DNA from: Rugosimonospora africana
Lineage (GTDB): Bacteria; Actinomycetota; Actinomycetes; Mycobacteriales; Micromonosporaceae
Direction of reading: 5' to 3'
Assembly (NCBI RefSeq): GCF_016862975.1
Contig: NZ_BONZ01000020.1
Span: forward strand, 1 to 47,205
DNA length: 47,205 nt
The notes under the pieces are model-generated. The model was not told the origin of the DNA. It ran no database searches and saw nothing but the letters and a program-made list of their open reading frames with translations. Position 1 is the stretch's first letter, and the number at the start of each line of letters is the position of its first letter. The position numbers were made by a program, and so were the translations under genes. This document shows, piece after piece, positions 19,667 through 26,665 of this stretch.

Positions 19667-20455
19667 GTGACAAGGACGCCGGGAACCATCACGGCATCTT
19701 CGACGGGGGTCGCCGCCCGTGCGACAGACGTCTGGAAGGTGTACGGCGCGGGTGAGGCTCAGGTCGTCGCCCTGCGCTCGGTCAGCGTCGAGCTACGCCG
19801 CGGTCAGTTCACTGCCATCATGGGGCCGTCCGGCTCCGGCAAGTCGACCCTCATGCACTGCCTCGCCGGCCTGGACACGGTGACCCGCGGCGAGGTGTCG
19901 ATCGGCGCCACGAAGCTCGCCGGCCTGTCCGACGCGGGGCTGACGAAACTGCGCCGCGATCAGGTCGGCTTCATCTTCCAGCAGTTCAACCTGCTGCCCA
20001 CGCTGACCGCGGAGGAGAACATCCTGCTGCCGCTGTCGATTGCCGGGCGCAAGCCCGACCCCGCCTGGTACGACACAGTGATCGAGACGGTCGGCCTGCG
20101 CGAACGGCTGCACCACCGGCCCAGCCAGCTCTCCGGCGGCCAGCAGCAGCGGGTCGCCTGCGCCCGCGCGCTGGTGTCCCGACCCGAGGTCGTCTTCGCC
20201 GACGAGCCGACCGGAAACCTGGACTCCCGCTCCGGCGCCGAGGTGCTCGGCTTCCTGCGTCACTCGGTACGCGACTTCGGCCAGACGATCGTCATGGTCA
20301 CCCACGATCCCAACGCCGCCTCGTACGCCGACCGGGTCATCTTCCTCGCCGACGGTGAGGTCGTGACCGAGCTGCGGGAGCCGACGGCGGACGCGGTCCT
20401 GGAGACCATGAAGCGCATCGACGTGCTGGCCGCCAGCCGGGACGGAGACGTCTGA
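19667..20455 (+). CDS. MacB/LolD-type ABC transporter ATPase
   Basis: Nucleotide-binding subunit of 262 aa. Walker A is GPSGSGKST, the Q-loop is in [18 protein letters not shown], the signature is LSGGQQQR, Walker B is VVFADEPTG, and the H-loop is in MVTHDPNAA. The FQQFNL and [10 protein letters not shown] motifs are typical of the MacB/LolD/FtsE branch, which energises FtsX-like permeases. The GTG start is preceded by GGAGG with 5-nt spacing. The stop codon overlaps the ATG of the permease (TGATG), so the two form one transporter. The substrate is unknown; in actinobacteria such pairs often handle peptides or antimicrobials. Confidence 0.93.
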   Translation: MTRTPGTITASSTGVAARATDVWKVYGAGEAQVVALRSVSVELRRGQFTAIMGPSGSGKSTLMHCLAGLDTVTRGEVSIGATKLAGLSDAGLTKLRRDQVGFIFQQFNLLPTLTAEENILLPLSIAGRKPDPAWYDTVIETVGLRERLHHRPSQLSGGQQQRVACARALVSRPEVVFADEPTGNLDSRSGAEVLGFLRHSVRDFGQTIVMVTHDPNAASYADRVIFLADGEVVTELREPTADAVLETMKRIDVLAASRDGDV

Positions 20456-23007
20456 TGCTGCGCGCCACGCTCAAGAGCCTGATGTCGCGCAAGCTGCGGC
20501 TGGTCCTGTCGGGACTCGCCGTGGTGCTCGGCGTCATGTTCGTCGCCGGGGCGTTCGTGCTCACCGACACCCTCGGCCGCTCGTTCACCAGCCTGTTCTC
20601 GACCGCGTACGCCAACACCGACGTGCAGGTGGCCGCGAAGTCGAAGGTCGCTACCGGGGTCGGCAACGACCAGGGCGTGGCGAGCCTGCCCGGATCGCTG
20701 GTCGACACCGTCCGGCAGGTACCCGGGGTGGCTTCGGCCACCGGTGAGGTACAGGTGGACGGCGCCCGGGTGATCGGCCACAACGGCAAGGTCGTCACCA
20801 CGTACGGCGCCCCCCAGTTCGGCATGAACTGGACCGGCGGCGGGTTCGCCCAGCTGGAGCCGGGCAGCCGGGCTCCGGCGGCGGACGACGAGATCGTGAT
20901 CAACGCCGGTCTCGCCAAGACCGCCGACCTCAAGATCGGCGATCAGGTCTCCGTGCTCACGCTCGAGCCGAAGAAGACGTTCACCCTGGTGGGCATCTTC
21001 GGGTACAGCGGTGGCCGCGACTCGCTGGGCGGCGAGCAGAGCGTCGCGTTCACCACGCCGGTGGCCCAGCAGCTCATGCTCGGTACGCCGGACGCGTACT
21101 CGGACGTCGACGTGCGGGCAGGCCCCGGGGTGAGCGACTCCGCGCTGCGCGACCGGGTCGCCACCGCGGTCGGCGGTGACTACCAGGTCAAGACCGGCAA
21201 GCAGTTGGCCGATGACGCGTCGGCGGGCTTCCAGAAGGCCCTGTCGTTCTTCAACTACGTCCTGCTCGGCTTCGCCGGCGTGGCGCTGTTCGTGGGCATC
21301 TTCCTGATCCTGAACACGTTCTCCATCATCGTGGCGCAGCGCGTCCGCGAACTCGCGCTGATGCGCTCGCTGGGCGCCAGCCGCCGCCAGATCATCAACT
21401 CGGTACTGCTGGAGGCGCTGGTCATCGGGACCATCGCGTCGGTACTGGGGCTGGGCGCCGGGATCGGCGTCGGGGCGCTGCTCGCGTACCTGTTCGCCAA
21501 CCTCGGCGCGAGCGGCCTGCACCTGGCCGGGATCGGGGTACCCGCCTCGGCGGTGATCGCGTCCTTCGCGGTCGGCGTCGTCATCACCCTCGTGGCCGCC
21601 ACGCTCCCCGCTCTGCGGGCCGCCCGGGTGGCACCGATCGCGGCGATGCGCGAGGTGGCCGCCACCGACCGCCCGCTGACCCGGGTGACGGTCGCCGGCA
21701 GCGTGGTCACCGCGGCCGGGATCGGTGTGCTGGGGGTCGGCCTGGCCGGTGACGGCGGCGACGCGACGCTGTGGGCGATCCTTGGCGGCGTACTCGTGTC
21801 GTTCATCGGGGTCGCGCTGCTCACCCCGCTGATCGGCCGCCCGGTGGTGTCCGTTCTCGGCCGGCTGTTCGCCTGGTCCGTTCCGGGTCAGCTGGGCCGG
21901 CGCAACTCGGCGCGCAACCCGCGCCGTACCGCCATCACGGCGGCCGCGCTGATGGTCGGCCTCGCGCTGATCACCGGGGTGAACGTCATCCTGACCTCGG
22001 CGACATCGAGCATCCACAACGTGGCCGACACCCAGGTCAGCGCCGACCTGGTCATCTCCGGCGAAGGGGGCAACTCGTCGATTCCGCCGACCTTCGACAA
22101 GGCGGTACTGGACAAGACGCGCTCGACTCCCGGGGTGGCCCAGGTCGCCGGGTTCTACCACGACCAGGCGCGGGTCGACGGCAAGGTCACGGGCGTCGAC
22201 GCGGTCGACGATCCCCAGGCACTGCGGGACATGTTCGGGCTGTCGGCGAAGTCGGGCACGATCGGCACCGAAGGTTCCGGGCAGCTGATCGTGGACGAGA
22301 AGCAGGCCACGTCGCTGGGGCTGCACGTCGGCAGCCAGGTACCGGTACAGCTGACCCGGGGCGACGCGCGGACGTTCACCGTCACCGGGATCTACCGGGA
22401 CAACGACGTGTACGCCGGGTGGGTCCTGTCGGCCGCGGACGTCTCCGGGTTCCGGTCGGCACAGCCGCAGCAGGCGATGATCAAGCTAACACCGGGGGCG
22501 GACGTCAACTCGGTCAAGACCGCGGTGAACGGGCTGCTGGCGGACAGCCCCGGGATCAACGTCGCCGACCGTACCGAGTACGTCGACCAGCAGACCTCGC
22601 AGTTCAACACGATCCTCACGATGATCCAGATCCTGCTGGCGCTGGCCATCCTCATCGCGGTGCTCGGGATCGTCAACACCCTGGCGCTGTCGGTGCTGGA
22701 ACGGACCCGGGAGCTGGGCCTGCTGCGGGCGATCGGGCTGCGCCGGGCGCAGGCGATGCGCATGGTGACGGTCGAGGCGGTGGTCATCTCGGTGTTCGGC
22801 GCGCTGCTCGGCCTCGCGGTGGGCAGCGGGCTGGGTGCCGCGGTGGTCCGTGCCCTGCGCGACCAGGGCTTCACCGTCCTCGCGTTCCCGTGGTCCCGGA
22901 TGGCGCTGTACCTGGTGCTGGCCGCTGCCGTCGGGGTGGTCGCCGCGATCCTGCCGGCGATCCGGGCGGCGAAGGTCAACGTGCTGGCGGCGATCGCCTA
23001 CGAGTGA
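20455..23007 (+). CDS. FtsX-like ABC transporter permease (two FtsX domains)
   Basis: Permease partner of the preceding ATPase, 850 aa. An N-terminal helix (LVLSGLAVVLGVMFVAGAFV) is followed by a large extracytoplasmic domain of about 220 residues. The first FtsX core follows (FFNYVLLGFAGVALFVGIFL, with RVRELALMRSLGASRRQI). A second extracytoplasmic domain and second FtsX core (ERTRELGLLRAIGLRRAQAM) end at the C-terminus. The duplicated layout is common for actinobacterial MacB-like exporters. Its ATG overlaps the ATPase stop. A hairpin at 23040-23078 ends the transcript facing the convergent phosphatase gene. Confidence 0.92.
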   Translation: MLRATLKSLMSRKLRLVLSGLAVVLGVMFVAGAFVLTDTLGRSFTSLFSTAYANTDVQVAAKSKVATGVGNDQGVASLPGSLVDTVRQVPGVASATGEVQVDGARVIGHNGKVVTTYGAPQFGMNWTGGGFAQLEPGSRAPAADDEIVINAGLAKTADLKIGDQVSVLTLEPKKTFTLVGIFGYSGGRDSLGGEQSVAFTTPVAQQLMLGTPDAYSDVDVRAGPGVSDSALRDRVATAVGGDYQVKTGKQLADDASAGFQKALSFFNYVLLGFAGVALFVGIFLILNTFSIIVAQRVRELALMRSLGASRRQIINSVLLEALVIGTIASVLGLGAGIGVGALLAYLFANLGASGLHLAGIGVPASAVIASFAVGVVITLVAATLPALRAARVAPIAAMREVAATDRPLTRVTVAGSVVTAAGIGVLGVGLAGDGGDATLWAILGGVLVSFIGVALLTPLIGRPVVSVLGRLFAWSVPGQLGRRNSARNPRRTAITAAALMVGLALITGVNVILTSATSSIHNVADTQVSADLVISGEGGNSSIPPTFDKAVLDKTRSTPGVAQVAGFYHDQARVDGKVTGVDAVDDPQALRDMFGLSAKSGTIGTEGSGQLIVDEKQATSLGLHVGSQVPVQLTRGDARTFTVTGIYRDNDVYAGWVLSAADVSGFRSAQPQQAMIKLTPGADVNSVKTAVNGLLADSPGINVADRTEYVDQQTSQFNTILTMIQILLALAILIAVLGIVNTLALSVLERTRELGLLRAIGLRRAQAMRMVTVEAVVISVFGALLGLAVGSGLGAAVVRALRDQGFTVLAFPWSRMALYLVLAAAVGVVAAILPAIRAAKVNVLAAIAYE

Positions 23008-23039
23008 GGCAGTCGTCGGCACCCGACGGGGGTGAAGAC

Positions 23040-23078
23040 GCGGTCCGGTACGCACCGACGGGGGGTGTACCGGGCCGC
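23040..23078. terminator. Bidirectional hairpin between convergent genes
   Basis: GCGGTCCGGTAC (23040-23051) pairs with GTACCGGGCCGC (23067-23078), 12 positions with one wobble, and a 15-nt loop. It lies in the 93-nt gap between the FtsX-like permease and the HAD gene and could end both transcripts. Confidence 0.65.
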
Positions 23079-23100
23079 GTTTCCGGTGCGGTGCCCGGCG

Positions 23101-23772
23101 TCAGCTCTCCCGGCTCACCATGCGGCGCAGGTACGGGAGGTCGATGTCGACCAGGCTGTCGACCAGCGTCACGCCGGCCAGCCCGGACAGGTCGACCTCG
23201 CACGGTACGGCGATCACCGCCGCACCGGCCGCGCGGGCGCTGGCCGCCCCGGTCGGCGAGTCCTCGATCGCCACGCACCGGCTCACGTCGACGCCGAGCA
23301 GGGCGGCGGCGGTCAGGTACGGCAGCGGATGCGGTTTGCTCTCGTCGACCTCGTCGCCGCAGACCACCGCGTCGAAGTACCGCCGGCCGATCGTCTCCAG
23401 CGCCACCTCGACCAGGTGCCGGCGAGTCGCGGTGACCAGTGCCATCGGGATCCCCGCGTCGAACAGCGCACCCAGCAGCTCCGCCGCACCCGGGCGGAAC
23501 ACCAGCCCGTCGGCGAACAGTTCCTTGACCCGCTCCTCCAGCCACTGCGTGCTGGCGTACGGGTCGCGCCAAGGCTGCCCGATGTCGTTGTGCAGGATGG
23601 TCATCGAGTCGATCATGCTGGTGCCGACCATCTGCACCCGGGCCTGTGCGGAGAGTACGCCGCCGTAGCGCGCAGCGAGCTCGGTGAGCCCGACATCCCA
23701 CACCTTCTCGCTGTCCACGAGCGTGCCGTCCATGTCGAAGAGGACGGCCGCGAGGGGATCGGCGCCGGTCAT
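23101..23772 (-). CDS. HAD-superfamily phosphatase (beta-phosphoglucomutase/GPP-like)
   Basis: Haloacid dehalogenase-type hydrolase of 223 aa. Motif I is VLFDMDGTLVDSE with nucleophile Asp12 and acid/base Asp14. Motif II is LVTATRR, motif III is the Lys in DESKPHPLPYL, and motif IV is CVAIEDSPTGAASARAAGA. The helical cap after motif I places it in the group with phosphoglycolate phosphatases and beta-phosphoglucomutases. Substrate not predictable. I start at the ATG at 23772 because motif I follows at once; TAAGAT ends 7 nt upstream and there is no ribosome binding site, so it may be leaderless. Longer upstream frames overlap nothing conserved. Confidence 0.9.
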   Translation of the reverse strand: MTGADPLAAVLFDMDGTLVDSEKVWDVGLTELAARYGGVLSAQARVQMVGTSMIDSMTILHNDIGQPWRDPYASTQWLEERVKELFADGLVFRPGAAELLGALFDAGIPMALVTATRRHLVEVALETIGRRYFDAVVCGDEVDESKPHPLPYLTAAALLGVDVSRCVAIEDSPTGAASARAAGAAVIAVPCEVDLSGLAGVTLVDSLVDIDLPYLRRMVSRES

Positions 23773-24010
23773 GATCGCAATCTTAGCCCGGCGTGGCCCG
23801 AGACAGCGCCTGCTGTGACGCAGGTAGCGCAGCCCGCCACCGCTCGCCCGGCGACTGAGCCCGCGGCCGGGTCCAGCGGTCGGCCCGGTTTTTGGCCCCG
23901 GGTGGACGTGGCCCGGCCGGTCGCCGAACCGGCGGCGAACGGCCGGCGTACGGCACCGGGGTGGCACGCCGCGCGGCACGTGCCGGTTTGGCCGGCCGGG
24001 TCCCGCGCCA

Positions 24011-24016
24011 TAGGGT
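24011..24016 (+). promoter_or_regulatory. -10 box of a leaderless mscL promoter
   Basis: TAGGGT, then 6 nt, then the mscL ATG at 24023, with no Shine-Dalgarno sequence. Confidence 0.5.
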
Positions 24017-24022
24017 GACCCG

Positions 24023-24466
24023 ATGCTCAGGGGATTCAAAGACTTCATCATGCGCGGCAACGTCGTCGACCTGGCGGTCGGCATCGTGATCGGTGCCGCG
24101 TTCACCGGTCTGGTGACACAGTTCACCGACTCCTTCCTCAAGCCTCTGATCCAGGTGTTCGGGGGCAGCACCGAGACACACCAGGGTGCGACGTTCAGCG
24201 TGCGCCACGCGAAATTCGACTACGGCTCGTTCATCAACGCCGCCATCACCTTCCTGCTGACCGCCGCCGTCCTGTACTTCCTCGTGGTCTTCCCGATGAA
24301 CAAGCTGGCCGAGCGGCGCCGGCGCGGCCAGGAGCCGCCGCCCGCGGCGCCGTCGGAGGAGGTTCGGCTGCTCACCGACATCCGGGACGCCCTGGTCGTC
24401 CAGCAGGGGGCGGTCCGCCCCCGTACCCCGCTGGACCCGCCGCCTCAGGGTCGCGCCCGCCCGTAA
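24023..24466 (+). CDS. mscL: Large-conductance mechanosensitive channel MscL
   Basis: Homopentameric channel that opens under membrane tension during hypo-osmotic shock. The 147-aa protein starts MLRGFKDFIMRGNVVDLAVG, with the first helix running to VIGAAFTGLVTQFTDS, a periplasmic loop, a second helix (AAITFLLTAAVLYFLVVFPM) and a charged cytoplasmic helix (LLTDIRDALV). All are typical of MscL. The region between the second helix and the C-terminal helix is Arg/Pro-rich. Start supported by the conserved N-terminus and a -10 box 6 nt upstream. Convergent with the small membrane protein downstream, gap 18 nt. Confidence 0.97.
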   Translation: MLRGFKDFIMRGNVVDLAVGIVIGAAFTGLVTQFTDSFLKPLIQVFGGSTETHQGATFSVRHAKFDYGSFINAAITFLLTAAVLYFLVVFPMNKLAERRRRGQEPPPAAPSEEVRLLTDIRDALVVQQGAVRPRTPLDPPPQGRARP

Positions 24467-24484
24467 GACCCCGCCGGGGCGTCC

Positions 24485-24865
24485 CTACCGCGAGCAGGCG
24501 GTCGGGGATGCCTCGGCGGCGACGAGCCGGCCGGCCTCCGACGGGCGGGACACGGCCGCCGTCGGGCGTGACGTGGGGGCGCAGGCAGCGGAGCCGGCCC
24601 GGTTCCGGCTGGCGGCGCCGACCACGCACGCGAACGTGATGACGACCAGGAGGATGCCGACCCCGACCCAGCTCAGCGTGGTACGGGCGGCGTCGCGGGC
24701 ATCCCGCTCGTACTGCTTGGCCATCTCCCGGGCCTTGCCACGGTCCGACCAGCCACGCCGGGCCACCGCGTACGTGAATCCCGCCGGCCCCCCGATGAGG
24801 AGGCCGACGAACAGTCCGACCATTGCCGTCGCCGCCGACACAACACGGAGTGTGACCGTGAGCAT
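24485..24865 (-). CDS. Small membrane protein, unknown function
   Basis: A 126-aa protein I do not recognise. An N-terminal hydrophobic stretch (residues about 5-32, AATAMVGLFVGLLIGGPAGF) and a second (about 64-83, WVGVGILLVVITFACVVGAA) flank a charged segment of about 28 residues (RRGWSDRGKAREMAKQYERD). Both ends are probably on the same side. The C-terminal 40 residues are Ala/Ser/Pro-rich. Codon use resembles the neighbours. Convergent with mscL. Confidence 0.7.
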   Translation of the reverse strand: MLTVTLRVVSAATAMVGLFVGLLIGGPAGFTYAVARRGWSDRGKAREMAKQYERDARDAARTTLSWVGVGILLVVITFACVVGAASRNRAGSAACAPTSRPTAAVSRPSEAGRLVAAEASPTACSR

Positions 24866-24949
24866 CGCTCACGCACTGTCACTCAGGCGACTCAAGCCGG
24901 CCAATCCGGCCGGTCGAGCCGGTACTGGCTCCGGGAATACGAACGGCTG

Positions 24950-24988
24950 TCGCCAGTACGGACGAGCACGGGTCGGCCGTACTGGCGA
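24950..24988 (-). terminator. Hairpin terminator of the GH79-like gene
   Basis: A perfect 12-bp stem, TCGCCAGTACGG (24950-24961) with CCGTACTGGCGA (24977-24988), and a 15-nt loop, 12 nt past the glycosidase stop codon. Confidence 0.75.
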
Positions 24989-25000
24989 GGAAGCCGAGCC

Positions 25001-26515
25001 TCAGCGGTCGAGCGTCACGATCACCGCGCTGCCCGACGCCACGTCGAGGTTCACCGTGCCGTGGCGGGCCCGTACCCGGTCCGGCCGTTTGGGGTCGAGG
25101 CGCCCGTGCCGGTCCACGGTCGCGCCCTGGACCGCGACCCCGTCCGCGCTGTCCAGCGCCGAGCCGGTGAGGTGGACGACCGACGCCGTCGCGTCCCGCC
25201 CGCCGACCTCGATGCTCACCGGTACCGCCGGACCCGAGGTGTCGTCCTTCTCGATCACCGCGATCCGGGTGCGCTCGTCGTCGCCACGGACCGCGTACGC
25301 CGTCACGTTGTGGTCACTGGACACGGTCACCGGCAGGAACCGGCCCGACGCCAACTGGCTGGCCATGTAGAGCCCGTAGTACTCGGGCGCCGCCGTGTAG
25401 ATCTTGTCCTGCTCGTCCTGCGCGGTCGCGGCGCAGATCGGGGTGTACCGCTGGTACTTGCCGTTGAACAGCGGCTCACCGCAGACGCCGAACCCGCCGT
25501 GGAAGTTGAGCCCGGCGAAGCCCGCCTGGGCCATCGTCAGGTTGTAGTCCATCGCCCACAGGGCCGAGGCGTACACATCGCTCACGCCCTCGATGCCCCC
25601 GCCGACCGCCGAGTTGGTCTCGTCGAGCCGGATGGGGATGCCCAGCGCCCGCGCGGTGGCCAGCTGCGGGGCGACGTTGGCCAGCTCGCTCGCCCGGATT
25701 TCCGGCGAGAGCAGCTGAGCGATGGTCGTGGCGCCGGTGTAGTTGTGGATCGTCAGCATGGCGACCCGGTCGCGTTCGGCCTGCGCGAACTGGTCGAACC
25801 AGTCGACCGTGCTGGTCGGCGACGACAGGTCGGGCGCGGCGATCGGCGAGTCGCCGACCAGGGCGGCGCACGCCTCCCAGTCCTGCTGGTGCTGCGCGAA
25901 GCCGTAGGGCGCGGTCCGGTATCCGTTGCTGGCGTAGTGGTTGGGTTCGTTGCCGCACTCGACTCCGGCCAGGCGCGGTCCCAGGATCGACGCGAGGGTG
26001 TGCGCCTCGTCGGCGGCCAGCGCCGGATCGTAGTGCGCGAGGTTGATGCCGACCTCGGCCTTCCAGCCGGTACGCCGCAGGACGCCGTCCAGCCGGGCGA
26101 TGTCGGTGGGCGTCACGACGTCCGCGGTCCAGCTGGGCAGCGGGTCGGGTGGCTGCTGCCCGGCGGGTACCCACAGGGTGTCGCGGTCGAGCTGGTTCCC
26201 GGCGATGCGGACGTTGCTGACGCCGAGGTTCTTCAGCAGCGCGACGAGGTCGCCCCGGTCGGCGGCGAAGTTTCCGGTGCAGTCCCCGGTCAGGCACTGC
26301 GCCGACAGTTCGCGCATCTCGTAGGACAGCCCGACGAAGTCCCCGGGCATGCGGCCCGATGGGTGCGCGGAGTCCACCGTGACCACGCTGCCCGCGGCCG
26401 GCGCCGAGCCCGCCGCCTGGTCGACCGCCACCGCCTGGCCCAGCGCCGCGACCAGTACCGCGGTCACCCCGGCCGTGTACCAGCGCCGTCGCCGTCCCGT
26501 CCTCGCCCCGTCCAT
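25001..26515 (-). CDS. Secreted GH79-like glycoside hydrolase
   Basis: Extracellular glycosidase of the GH79 type (beta-glucuronidase/heparanase group). With the ATG at 26515 it is 504 aa; GGAGG lies 8 nt before that codon, which decides against the GTG nine bases upstream. The twin-arginine-rich start (RTGRRRRWYTAG) and a hydrophobic segment form a signal peptide. The TIM-barrel motifs GLSYEMREL, GVECGNEPNHY (acid/base Glu190) and PIRLDETNSAVGG (nucleophile Glu299) are clear. A C-terminal beta domain follows. There are several cysteines, as expected for a secreted protein. Monocistronic: it has its own terminator and a 150-nt gap from the peptidase gene. The substrate is likely a uronic-acid-containing glycan, but this is inference. 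Confidence 0.87.
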   Translation of the reverse strand: MDGARTGRRRRWYTAGVTAVLVAALGQAVAVDQAAGSAPAAGSVVTVDSAHPSGRMPGDFVGLSYEMRELSAQCLTGDCTGNFAADRGDLVALLKNLGVSNVRIAGNQLDRDTLWVPAGQQPPDPLPSWTADVVTPTDIARLDGVLRRTGWKAEVGINLAHYDPALAADEAHTLASILGPRLAGVECGNEPNHYASNGYRTAPYGFAQHQQDWEACAALVGDSPIAAPDLSSPTSTVDWFDQFAQAERDRVAMLTIHNYTGATTIAQLLSPEIRASELANVAPQLATARALGIPIRLDETNSAVGGGIEGVSDVYASALWAMDYNLTMAQAGFAGLNFHGGFGVCGEPLFNGKYQRYTPICAATAQDEQDKIYTAAPEYYGLYMASQLASGRFLPVTVSSDHNVTAYAVRGDDERTRIAVIEKDDTSGPAVPVSIEVGGRDATASVVHLTGSALDSADGVAVQGATVDRHGRLDPKRPDRVRARHGTVNLDVASGSAVIVTLDR

Positions 26516-26617
26516 CCGCAGCACCTCCGGTCACATACCTGAACGACGTCCATCAATGTGTTCGGCCACGATAGCCGTCGATCATCCGGGCGGCAACGGA
26601 TCATTCCGCGGGAACGA

Positions 26618-26650
26618 ACCGGGGCCGGTGGAAAGTCCACCGGCCCCGGT
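26618..26650 (-). terminator. Very stable hairpin terminator of the metallopeptidase gene
   Basis: A perfect 15-bp stem, ACCGGGGCCGGTGGA with TCCACCGGCCCCGGT, and a 3-nt loop, 16 nt beyond the stop codon. The strongest hairpin in the window. Confidence 0.85.
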
Positions 26651-26665
26651 AGGGATGTGCCGCGA